A DNA stretch of 64,000 bases, taken from assembly GCA_030062745.1 (NCBI GenBank), contig CP099839.1:10104118-10168117 (forward strand). Reading direction: 5' to 3'. Below the pieces are notes generated by a model that was given only the letters and a program-made list of their open reading frames with translations, was not told the DNA's origin and made no database searches. The stretch comes from Capitulum mitella (lineage: Eukaryota > Arthropoda > Thecostraca > Pollicipedomorpha > Pollicipedidae). The first letter of the stretch is position 1. Every line of letters starts with the position of its first letter. The position numbers were made by a program, and so were the translations under genes. Shown here one piece after another: positions 10,901-21,500 of this stretch.

Positions 10901-13818
10901 CAAATCAACATTGGACGGGCCCAAATCAACATTGGGTGGGCCAAGGCTCTCTGAAGAGAATACAGATCGGCACCCCTGGAACAGTGTTCTCTAGGCCATT
11001 TAAACCGTTTTCCATCCCGTCCATATTCCATTCATTCCGCCAGAAACGGAGGGTCTGTTGTGTATCGTGCTATTTGGTGAATGGGATACTTCGGAGCTCG
11101 GCGAATGCATTCGCCGAAGCTTTTATCCCTCTGGTTCCATGGAGCCGGCCCGCCAGTCACTGATGCCCTGGTCTCTGATTCCAAGACCAAAAACGCCATA
11201 GCCTTTACCAAGGGCGGACCCAGGAAATGATCAAGCGAGCCTCAATCCCTCACAGCACGATCAAAGCGGGTGAAAATATCCGGGCAACGTGAGCCAGTTT
11301 TGGTATCTTCATAACGGAAATCGTGTAACGATACTGAATGGTTGGAAGCAAATGTTCCATTATGCACCATATTTTGTGAAGCATAGCAAATAACAACGGT
11401 CTATTTTCCCCAAATTATCAATTCAATTTACAATTCAAAATCCCCGTAATCCTCGCTCACACAGTTTGGCCTCTCCTGAAATGCCGGGCTGGAATCGCCC
11501 CTGCGATAACCACGGATCACGTGGTATTGAGTCCTGTGTAACTTCCAATAAAGACGGCGTCCGCGTCGGCCTGCATTCGAGTCTTGTCGGGGCGGCACGC
11601 AGCGAGACACAGCACAGCGATCACGACATCTGCCGGTGAGCCTGGTGACGTCGACGCCCACTTCACGCAACAGTGCGTGCGTGACGGCACAGCGTCCGTT
11701 GACCCGACTCGAGGGTCGGCCCCAGAGGTAACCCGCAAAATCGCACGTTCCAAACAGCTGCACCAATCTTCATGGCTCGGCGCTTCCAGGACAAGGCTTC
11801 AGTTGAAAGGATTAAATCTTCATGGTCTGTTCTTATGTCTCGGACTGCATGCGCTGCGCCGTGGCTGGCGATCCCGGGGATTGGGAGTCCGGACTCCCCA
11901 GTACCCAGGGATTTTAACATACGGCCTATGGCAATGGCTGAAAACAAACAGTCTAAAATCCTTCGTGGACCCCTTTCCCCCAATTACTTTTGGAGATCTC
12001 CAGCCATACAGCGCACGATGCAAGTAGCCAAACGGGTGCTATCGTGATTTCTACCGACTTACGCAAAGTCGGGCCTGATGGTCAATATCGTGCAGAGTTA
12101 CGAATATTTCACTAACGAATAATACTTCCACATACGCAACAACGTCCTATGTTTTTTCTTCGCCATTTTTATTTGAGACATGGCACTGTTTGCGACTTTT
12201 GACAGAAATGTATTACGTACGTATCTGGTCCGCATGATTTGCGAGGATGATGTTTCAGAGCAGAACCAGTACTCAACAGGGTTTGCTGAACGGGCTCTGA
12301 GCCCTACACCCGATCGTGCAATTGCAGATAACGGCTGACTTTGGGGAGAAGACTTGACGTGACGTCAAAGCTACGACATAACCGTGCAGTAGGCAGCATA
12401 ACCCTCTGTTGGCCAGCTCACCCCTGGGCCAGGCGGCGACCGCCAAGGTGACTCGATCGAAAGCGTAGGAACATCCAAAGAAATGTGTGTGTGAGGGAGG
12501 AGGGGCAGGCAGTTTTTGCGTTGGGTTGATGCTAAATTTCCAAAAAGTGCAGGTCATGGATCCTCCGGCCCGCCCCGTTCCTACGCCTATGGACTTGATC
12601 CCGTGCTGTCAGGACAGGGGGACCAGCGCTGAAACCAACGGAGCTACCGACCAGCTGCATTAATACGTCGTAAGGGCACTCTGCTCTGTGCTGCATTAAT
12701 ACGTCGTCGCTGTCTCACGCTCAAAATGCCTATAATTCGTGTTCTGTTCCTGGTTGCGTAAATACGTCTTAATTACCCTGCGCCATGTTGCGCCAAACAC
12801 ACCAGAAGTTCTGTGAAACTTGTTTAGTGCCTTTAGACTGTGCTGTGCGGTGCTTTCAGAGTTTCTAGGCGCCGTGTCGCATCACCGTGTATGGTGCAAC
12901 TGGGTGCCCTGTCTAGTAACCTGATATCACAGCCCGCCGTGCTCCAGCGTTAGCGCCGAACGCTGTGAGCAATAGACTGATGCTCTGTCCGCCGTGTTGT
13001 ACCAGTCTCTGCACACCATTCCCTGAATTACTCTGAGGTACCTGTCCCCGCTGTGTTGCAGCAGTTTGTGCCGACAGTCCTCTGACGTGCCTGTCCCCGC
13101 TGTGTTGCAGCAGTTTGTGCCTGGAGTCCTCTGACGTGCCTGTTCCCGCTGTGTTGCAGCAGTTTGTGCCGGTAGTCCTATGACGTGCCTGTCCCCGCTG
13201 TGTTGCAGCAGTTTGTGTCGACAGTCCTCTGACGTGCCTGTCCCCGCTGTGTTGCAGCAGTTTGTGCAGAGCGCGGCGCCGGAGCGGGCGCCGCGCGCGC
13301 TCTCCGACGGCTGCCCGCGCCACACCTACTTCCCGGCCGTGCTGCTGAACAGCCGGCTGTTCGCCTTCCGGCTGCACGACCTGCCGACGATCCGGCGCTT
13401 CCCGGCCTGCAGCGAGCAGGAGTGGCGCACGTGCCGCGCCATCGGCCTGCGCAGCGCCGCCGCCTACCTGCTCGTGTTCGACCTCACCTGCCCCGAATCG
13501 TTCCGCTACATCCGCACCATCCGCGACCAGATGCTCGAGTCGCGCGACATGCAGCGCGTGCCCGTCATCGTGGTGGGCAACAAGCGGGACCGGGCGGCGG
13601 CGCGCGACTCGCGCGACTTCTCCAACATCGTGCGCAAACAGTGGAAGTGGCCGTACGTCGAGTGCTCGGCCAAGTTCAACTACCGCGTGCTGCACGTGTT
13701 CCGGGAGCTGACGCAGGCGCTGGACGCGCTGCAGCGCGAGGAGGCGCCGCCGGCCGACGCGGCCGAGGCGGCGCGCGCCGCCGACGACGCGCTGTGCCGG
13801 CACTGCGTCATCCAATAG
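7876..13818 (+). CDS. RASL10B: RASL10B-type Ras-like GTPase (2 coding exons)
   Basis: Small GTPase of the Ras superfamily, RASL10 group, expected to bind and hydrolyse GTP and to be lipid-anchored to membrane. Exons 7876-7938 and 13258-13818 join in phase 0 across a GT-AG intron and give 207 aa; human RASL10B is about 203 aa. Visible motifs: P-loop GAPQVGKS (residues 10-17), LHDLPTI where classical Ras has DxxG (RASL10 proteins also lack it there), NKRD (129-132), ECSAK (156-160) and C-terminal CaaX box CVIQ (204-207), predicted to be prenylated. Family-specific stretches include EQEW, GLRSAAAYLLVFDL and TIRDQMLES. The start ATG places the P-loop at the usual distance from the N-terminus. RASL10A is the alternative paralog name. 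Biological targets of this group are poorly known. Confidence 0.92.
7995..8425. repeat. 69-bp tandem repeat, about 6 copies, at the start of intron 1
   Basis: Units beginning AGCTGCAGCGGCC recur at 8001, 8070, 8139, 8208, 8277 and 8346, an exact 69-bp step. Each contains GGTCCGTGGTGAGATGGACGG with few differences. Because 69 is divisible by three, the frame entering from exon 1 stays open through the array to a stop at about 8484, repeating a 23-residue unit with RSVVRWTGW. The opposite strand is also open throughout. I call it a minisatellite, with intron-retention coding only as a possibility. Confidence 0.9.
9430..9518. repeat. 43-bp duplication, 2 copies
   Basis: CATGCAATATACATTTCT at 9435 and CATGCAACATACATTTCT at 9478 head two units. 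Both continue with a TATTTTA.GAACAAT segment, and the step is 43 bp. It is AT-rich and noncoding. Confidence 0.75.
10875..10943. repeat. 21-bp minisatellite, 3 copies
   Basis: GGGCCCAAA(C/T)CAACATTGG units start at 10875, 10896 and 10917, with a partial copy at 10938. The 21-bp step makes a false seven-residue peptide repeat (GPNQHWV) in one frame. I see no sign that it is translated. Confidence 0.85.
13031..13262 (+). repeat. 49-bp tandem array copying the exon 2 splice acceptor (5 copies)
   Basis: CTGTGTTGCAG followed by CAGTTTGTG recurs with the post-AG base at 13062, 13111, 13160, 13209 and 13258, an exact 49-bp step. The last copy is the real start of RASL10B exon 2. Each copy holds the pyrimidine tract, AG and first three codons of exon 2 (Gln-Phe-Val). 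Entered in phase 0, copies 1-4 all reach TGA at the eighth codon. A more diverged sixth copy may lie near 12985-13012. Whether the upstream acceptors are used cannot be told from DNA. Confidence 0.95.
13258..13818 (+). CDS. RASL10B: RASL10B coding exon 2 (rest of GTPase domain and CaaX)
   Basis: 186 codons plus TAG (13816-13818). It starts after the fifth AG of the 49-bp array, because only this copy leads into the conserved family sequence. It encodes residues 22-207: the effector region, LHDLPTIRRFP, the NKRD guanine-specificity motif, ECSAK, an Ala-rich linker and the CVIQ prenylation motif. It is strongly GC-rich with C/G third positions. The Ala/Asp/Glu-rich stretch before the CaaX box is lineage-specific as far as I can tell. 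Confidence 0.93.
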   Translation, partial: QFVQSAAPERAPRALSDGCPRHTYFPAVLLNSRLFAFRLHDLPTIRRFPACSEQEWRTCRAIGLRSAAAYLLVFDLTCPESFRYIRTIRDQMLESRDMQRVPVIVVGNKRDRAAARDSRDFSNIVRKQWKWPYVECSAKFNYRVLHVFRELTQALDALQREEAPPADAAEAARAADDALCRHCVIQ

Positions 13819-16800
13819 CGTCGCGCCGCGCCGCGCGGCGGCCGCACAATCCCCTTTTTTATCGGTGTTCGGCGTGAGCGAGAGCGAGCCGTGAAACGAC
13901 GAAACCACGTACAAGCGAGGCAGTGCAAACGCGTGTGTGTGGGCAGGCCCGGCCGCGGGCGCAGGGCGCTGGACCGGTGACGGTTGCGCAATAAGGTGTG
14001 CTCTGGCGCGCGGCGCGTGCCGGCGGGTCGGACCGGGCGCCTGTTGTTGAGGGGCGCGCCGGCCGAGGCCGACCCGCCCCGAACCCGTCTTTCAGCGGCG
14101 CCGCCGGCCCGGCCTGTATCGGTGTACCCACCGCTCTCCCGCTCCCAATACACGTCATCCCGCCAGCCGGCGTCCGCCTCGCGTCGACGGCCGGCCCGGC
14201 CGAGCGCCGCCGCCGCCCCCGCCCCGCCGGCGGCCCCCGGCTGTCGCCGCCGACGACCCCCCGCCGGTCGCCGGCGGGACGCGCGACGCAAACGAGCACC
14301 GGCGACGCGGCCGGCTCGGTGACGTAGGGGACAAGTGACGCCGCCGGCGGGCGGTCCGGTCCGAGGCTGCTCGGCCCGGCGGGCGCAGCAGCGACCGACA
14401 CGACGCCGGCCGCTAACGAGGCGCCGCTTCGGCGCTCCGGAGACTCGACGGTCCACAGGGTATTAGGAAGCTGTCACACAGGGCTTAAGCACCCGAATAC
14501 GTCATTCGATACGTCGTAAAAGATTTAAAGAGAACGGCCCGCCTTAATGGGTGTTTTCAACTGTGACAGACACGTTGTGGTCTGTAATCTTAGAAGTCAA
14601 TCTGTAACGTACATAATGTCCCAGGACTTTACACATACGGAGGTTCAAAGCGATTCCTCGCGGTTTCCCTGCGATTCTTATTCAGTCGTGTTCTATTAAC
14701 AGCTCGTGCGTGCCGCCATGAGCGGGTACAGCCCACTGAACGCTTGCATCATTCGCCTATGCTGGGTTGCACTGCGTGAGGTTGACGGATGACTTCAAAG
14801 CTTAGCTTCCAGGAAAAGAATACTGAAAGCGATATCAGTGGCATTTTCAGACCACGTCAGTTTATGAAAAGTCGACCAAGGTAGAACATTCTTTTCACCG
14901 CGTCCGTTCAGCTGTACCAAGAACGTATGCACGAACCAAAAAACGCTTAAGGACACCAGCAGCGACTCATTTGTTCCATGAAACTTCAGTAGAGAGCAGT
15001 CCACACGAACCGCTGTTATTTTCGAACACCAATGTAGCTTAGTGCCGGGGTAGTGGCTAATCCATTCCATTTTCAGCGATGCCGAGCGCGTCGTGCTCCC
15101 GATTAAAGAGCAATGCCTTTATTATCGCCACACCGCATGTTTTGGTTGCATCAAAAAGCAGAACTTTACGTTGTTCATCTCGAAAAAAGCCGATGGCTGC
15201 TCTGGCTTGTTTCGGTTCTGGGTCTCACCGCCCAGAAGCATACCCTAACAAATCGGCCTCCCCGTCCTCAAAAAACTAACATCCATCGACGAAGAATGTC
15301 TTGCATCTTCTCTGGTGACGTTGTATATAACAAGCCCACTTTCCCGTCGCATAATCACAACATCCGCCGTCCCAGATGTCGTGCGATTTTAGTGCATTGT
15401 CGTGCGGCAGGACCTCTCACAAACACCGTACCACAAACTGTTCATTCAGTAACAGCAAACATACGAGGACATTCATTCACTTAACAAAATAATAAACATA
15501 GCGAAACTGGTTATCTAAGTCAGCCACATACCCCATACCCCAAATCCCCTGATAAGTGTAGATGTGCGTTCCCTGCATATGATATGACCTGATATTGTGC
15601 TGGTACAGATCGCTTGAAAGGTTATTGCACGTATATGGGATACAAATAAGAATCAGACAAGCCGCGACGGCACAGTGCCAGGGCAGAAAATCGATAATAA
15701 AACACACCCAGTCATTAGCAGTCTGACCACGACTGGGACCAGGATTATGAAACATTGCACGATGTTGTCATTACTGATCCAGAAGTGTCCCACGGTTTTC
15801 CCGTACGTTCTATTTGGCTATACCCTATTTACAGCTGATGCGTGACGTCACAAGCGGGCGACGGCCATTGACGACTGGGCAGGCTCGCATTAACTGATAT
15901 CGGCAGGTGAATGCAGCGTGTTTTTTTTTGTTTATTACTTTATTATTATTGTGTTTATTATTATTTTGAATCCTGTAGAATTGTTAAAAAAGACTAATGA
16001 AAACCTTTTTTACAATAACCAAGTCTATTTACGAAAAGTCAACGAAAGTGGAAGATTCCGTTCCAGATCCAATGGAGTGCAGACCGCGTCGAGAACGGTT
16101 ACCGACCACACCCGGCCCGTACCATCCGGCGCGACCACAGCACGCCAATCCGGCCGAGTGTACGGGGCGATAACCCGGTGCCGGCCGGACTGACCGGGCC
16201 GCCCAGCGACTGTCCCGGGGCAAGGCCGTCTGACTGATGGCCGGCCCGAGACGGCCCCGGGCCGGCACAGGGCAGCGCGCGCCACTGTCCGGCCCAGACG
16301 AATGGCCCGGGCACAAATCACCCGGGCACGAGCTTATCCCGCCGCGGTGCTGGGCGGACTCCCCCCCCTCCGACTGGGAGCGTCCAAAGGGCCGGTAACA
16401 GATCACAGCAGATAACAGAGCCGGCGCTTGGGACAGGCTGGCCAGTGATCTCACTTCACCGAGCAACATGTACAACGGACCATTTTTGTCACCACCGTGA
16501 TGGAAGAACAGGGGACGGGGATCTGTTGCGAACGGCTTCAGTACGTTAGCCCGGCTGAAAACACGCGAATGTTTCAGGACAACGAAAAGCCCCGGAACAT
16601 GCACCAGCCGCATTATTTTTAAAAGCAGTGGAAGAATGGAAATGAACGGTCGGGAAACGGCGCGCGAAGGTTTGAAAACGCGAGGAATATCCCCCAAATA
16701 ATAATGGTTTTCAGTTAGCACTTATGAGTCGTCAAATCGGAAAAACACCCACTCCTTGACCTTACGCGAATAGCTTAATGTGAAGTGTAACACAACAGTG

Positions 16801-18420
16801 AAGAGCACATGGTAATGCTTCATTGTCATGTTTAGCTTGAGGCCGCGGCAAACCCATCCATCACTTTCAGTCCCAGTCTTCTTATGCCGCCAGAGTCCAC
16901 TAACAGCTCCATGGTCTTCAGGCCTGACTCGTCCAGAGGTGGGTTGAACAATGCAGATGAATGCCTGAGGTGGGTGGGTGAGGGACCCGAATTTCCATTT
17001 TTACTGTCATCCCGTTTTTTGTACTTTCACTTCATTGGCTTTCTTTACGTCTTCGTGTCCACCAATGAATATACGCATACTTCCCATAGCAATAATCCAA
17101 CATGGGATATACGTCCACCACGGTCGCTAATAATTTTGGCTCCGTATCTGAACAAAACGCATGGCACCTGGAATGATTCACTTCGACAATTTACCTCGAC
17201 TTTTACACATACAAGTTGAATGATGGCGTTTCCATATGCTTACGAGTAACGGATCCTTTGAATTTGGTCGAAAGATAAATTAACTAGGATGTACACTAAG
17301 CGCGGAAACCAGATGCATGTCCCGCCAGATATTCCTCAACAGTAGTGCTGAAAACAAGGCTAACTTCCAGATCAAACGGCACTGAATGTCTTACTGGCCA
17401 CAGCCCGACAGCGATAGAGACGGAACGTCAGATCAGTGTGGCAGGTGTGAACAACGCAGCATGACAATGAATGTGGCAGACAGAACAATGAGCCTGGCAC
17501 ATACATAGTTCGAAAACTTTTTTTTAGAAAAAATGGTGAATTCCGTCGGATTTCTATCATTTTAAACAAGCAGATCCAAAGAATGTACAAACCCTACAAA
17601 AACTACGACTTCGTCATCCGTCCTAGTGGAACTGTGCTAAAAGACCTCTGAATGACCTATGGTGCAACAATGGTCTCTGATATCCCAGTTTTCAACAGCA
17701 AGGTGGGACCAGATCATTAAATTTGGGACAGCATACAAACACACGCTCCCTGTGACCTCACAACTAATTCCCCAAGTAAGAGGTATTGCCAAGTCGTTTT
17801 GTCGACTGTTTGATTATGCTCTGTGGACACGCAACGCTTCAAACAAGGCCTAGGAAAAGCTAACCGGGACCATCAGCCAACTGAAAACTAAAACTGCTGG
17901 CCAACTGAAAACTAAAATCACTGGCGTTCCATTAAACCCATGGATTACTGAAATACACGCGCTGGTGCACGTGACGAGACGACCGCAGTCCAGGGTGGGA
18001 CTTTCATACAAACTGAAGGAGCAACTTTCCCGTCGACCTATGGATATTAGCCGGGAACAACAGACTCAATGTCGTTACTTCCCCCTCATTCTGAAAGGTT
18101 CACCCCTGGTCTCAATCATAACCAAGCACCATCCACGCCACCTGACAAAGGTACGACGCGTTCCACGCATCCAAGGCAACACTGGGCAACAGCATCGCAC
18201 ACAGAAGACACACAAAAGAATTACAGTACATATTCACGTCCCCAGACAGCCACCAGCACCATATCCATCTCCACCTATCAGGGACGCCGCGTTTACTGCC
18301 GACCCTGCCGTCCGTCCGCAGTCCTCCCGTGTCGTCCGGGTAACCTCCGTCCCGCCGCCCGCCGCTCCGGGGGCTCCAGGCGGCACGGGCGGCGAGCTCC
18401 GCCTCCGCCCCCGCCGGCGG
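13819..18420. other. Convergent intergenic region RASL10B / ACSF2
   Basis: 4.6 kb between the two stop codons, so it holds both 3' untranslated regions. 13819-14460 remains very GC-rich, with low-complexity frames on both strands. No AATAAA close to either stop could be assigned with confidence. A 24-bp duplication (GCCAACTGAAAACTAAAA at 17876 and 17900) lies at 17876-17924. The 16029-16721 minus-strand open frame has no recognisable domain and is not called. Confidence 0.6.
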
Positions 18421-18546
18421 CTACAGCTCCAGTCCCAGCTCACGGGCCGTCGTCTGCCGCATCAGGAACTTCTGGATCTTGCCCGTCACCGTCTTGGGGA
18501 AGTCGTCGCGGAACTGGATGTAGCGCGGCACCTTGTAGTGGGCGAT
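18421..18546 (-). CDS. ACSF2: ACSF2 exon j (last; C-terminal domain, catalytic Lys)
   Basis: 41 codons plus TAG (18423-18421), after an acceptor CCCCGCAG. It encodes [20 protein letters not shown] and then TGKIQKF. The lysine of TGK is the conserved C-terminal catalytic residue of ANL enzymes, needed for the adenylation half-reaction. The product ends LGLEL. Confidence 0.95.
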   Translation of the reverse strand: MAHYKVPRYIQFRDDFPKTVTGKIQKFLMRQTTARELGLEL

Positions 18547-21500
18547 CTGCGGGGCCGGGAGCGACGCGTCACGTGGTGCGGCCGTGACGCAGGGCCGCTG
18601 CCGACCGCAGAGCGGTGCCGGCGGCCACCACACCAGCCCGAACAGCCAGCCAAAGCCGGCCCACGGCCCCCGGCATCCGGTCCCGCGGCAATACAGACAC
18701 AGTGCAGGGACCAGATCAGCCCGCGGCTCGGCGGCGGAGCGTTGTGAAGTGGACGCCAGTGGCGATAACTTACATAGAGCCCATAGCGGCTGATTGGATT
18801 GCTGCCATCAAATGCGAATAATGCATGGGATTATTGAAATGAAATCGGCTCATGGCGCATCGTGGGTGATGTCTTCCTCTCGTTTGTTATCGAAGTATCT
18901 TTATACACTGGTGAATGTACTGACTTAATCGACTTTTAATGATAACGACACCGGGACAGTTCGAGAGAATTCGAAGAGGGAAAATGCGGAGCATGAGTAT
19001 GATTTACCCTGCGCGGATGTCACCTATCACATGGTCACTGGAAAGAAAGGCAAAATGCCTGGAAGTAAAAACCTTAAACCTACGTATTTCGGTCTTGCAA
19101 ATGTATTTAAAAGTAATTAGTCACAATTCTGGAATAGTTGCTGTAATGTGTTGCCAGTGCCCACTGACGAAGCAAAAAAAAACGCGTATCATGTTAGATA
19201 GGAACACGTTTGAAAACTCATCAGTCAACAATACCGCAGGTTGAAGCTCGATATCATATCTAGACGTGGAGATAAAAATTTCCGTGAAACCATTTAAACA
19301 ATTACAAAAACCATTCGAAAAATCAAGCTGCGTCTGGACAGGAATAACTAGATTTCAAAATCGAGTGTTGACTAAGAATAGAAGGAGCCATTTACAGATC
19401 GAGGGTTGCTGCTTTCTCCACTGCAAGCCCGGCAAAAGTACGTCACAGCCAGCCAACCGTTTGTCTCCCAATTCGCAGAAGACAAACACCACCAACGTTA
19501 TTCCAGTTTTGCACACTGCAAGCCGAATAAGGCTTCTCCGCAATGGCTAAACGCATGACGACGAATGCGGCCACAGCGCCTGAATGTTAACCGAAAGTCG
19601 CCGCTGCCGGTTCCGTCTAAAACTCCAGGCGCACAGACGGCAGACCGTGCGCGTTGACACGACCTGATCTGATCAAATCAGGTCAGGTCAGACCAATCGG
19701 TCACGCGCCGACAGGAAGAACGCAAAGTATCACGCGGAGACAGTATCACTTCCAGACCCGACCCAAGGGTTTTAGCAGTATACTGACTCCTGTCCTTCAA
19801 GCAACCCCAAGAAGGGTTTTAACATGTTACGATGAATACAGAGTAACCTAAGACGTTAATACTTCTTTCCTTTCCTGGCTCAAGCACATTTCTTCCAAGG
19901 GAACAACTAACAGCCGAGATGCCCACCAGCAGCAAAACTGCATTTAACAGTTTTACAAGCAAAAGATTTCACGACGCGCTTTGACAAGGGGACAAGTTAC
20001 ACCGATACAATCTGAATATTTATCCTGCATTCTGCTCTCCTTTCTGGGAACTTTTATGCAGGCAACAAAAACAGTACAAGACAATCTTTCAGCTCAGCTA
20101 GACAAAATGACGAAAGTCCTTAAAACCATACCATAAATAATATCTTCGCAAATCCGACTCCTTTGTGGTGTTTTATCTCTAAAATAGACGATCAAATGAA
20201 ATATGGACCACTTTGCAATCAGACATTTGGAAAAATTTCCCATTCAATAAGTTAAATTATATAACAAAACGCACAGAACGGCACAGAACGGCACAGAACC
20301 CCAACCACATAAGTGCTGGGGATGATTTCTGCATACCTGCAGACATGTTCCGTTCATACAAATGTAACATTCTTAGGCGGACCGTTCAAAACAAACAAAT
20401 TTGGACCCACTCCAACACTTGCAGCATAAAACGACTTCGCTAAATTCACGATTCGATTCATTTGCGATGAGTCATGACACATGAGTTTGCTGCTTGAATT
20501 CCAAGGCATAGCGTTTTTACATGTCCATGCATGCTTGTGCATATAGATGTCCCAAAAAGTTCAAACATATGCAGCAATGCAGTGCATTACGATCTTGTTG
20601 TATATGAAGACATCTGCTTTACTGCCGTATTCAGGACAAATAGTAATGCCTCATTCAGGACAGAAACGGCAATATATAAAATCATTTTCAAATAAAGAAC
20701 CAAGAAGAGAAAAAAAGTTGTCCAAACTTTTCACGTTTCTCCCCAATGCCTTTCAACCCCTTCAGTGAAAAAGGCAATAAAGCCGAAACAGTGACAATGT
20801 CTTGTGTTTTTTTAATACTCTATCCACATTCCGTCATTTTAAACTTGGATGAAGACATCCGTATTCAGCATGAAATCACATCGTGTGGCCAGATACACGT
20901 GCAATAAATCAAGGGAATGCATCTGTTAAGGCACTAGCCTGGAGTAAAACCAACCATATTTCATACAGGTTTGAGCACTGCGGCTTTTAAGGTCGCCATT
21001 TCCTCAGCAACATAGGCGAGCTCAGGTCATTGCGAACACAATCGAAATATATTCGAGGAGCCAGATTCGGTTTAAGCCTAATATAAAATACTATCTCCGA
21101 AAACGCTGCATCAAAGCTGGTCAGAAACGGCATGATATCAAGTCGTTTTCGCATGCAGAACCAAAAAAGGGAAAAGTTTTCAACGCTTTTCACGTTTCTC
21201 CCCATTGACTGTAAGCCCCTTTCAGTTCCAGCCAACTCACATCAGTTAGACCATCGCAGGAACCATGGGGCCGCGCCTTTATTATGCGCTCAGAGGTTCC
21301 GAGAACAATACGACCTTATTCCATATTCCCTGGAGGTTCCTCAGCACGGAAATCTGGGAAGTGTGACCTCCGGGGAAAACCGGACGGGTGTAATAAGACC
21401 ACCTTCCCCGGCTCGGTTTCGGCTTCCCCAGACAGCGAGCGGTTTCGCTCGCTGTCCGGTCGTAGCGCGCACGAACAGCGACACAGACCAGTCGGTCTCA

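Larger units (their letters stand above)
7939..13257 (+). other. RASL10B: RASL10B intron 1
   Basis: A 5.3-kb intron with donor GTAAGT and acceptor TGTTGCAG. It begins with the 69-bp array and ends with the 49-bp array. In between it holds a 43-bp duplication (9430-9515), a 21-bp minisatellite (10875-10941), repeated GCTGCATTAATACGTCGT words at 12654 and 12690 (with a weaker third copy near 12753), and an 11-base G run at 10575. I see no convincing additional exon or nested gene. Confidence 0.75.

Noticed and set aside
10828-11163. Open frame with a GPNQHWV heptapeptide repeat
   Set aside because: Produced by the 21-bp minisatellite. No coding context around it.
13031-13262. CRISPR-like reading of the regularly spaced repeats
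   Set aside because: The units are contiguous tandem copies with no unique spacers, in a eukaryotic intron. Not a CRISPR array.
12913-13914. 333-aa minus-strand open frame across the RASL10B exon 2 region
   Set aside because: Antisense shadow of the GC-rich exon and of the 49-bp array; it only looks repetitive (KLLQHSGD-type units) because the DNA repeats.
16029-16721. 230-aa minus-strand open frame in the intergenic region
   Set aside because: The composition follows a GC-rich patch and no motif is recognised. It is more likely a chance frame.
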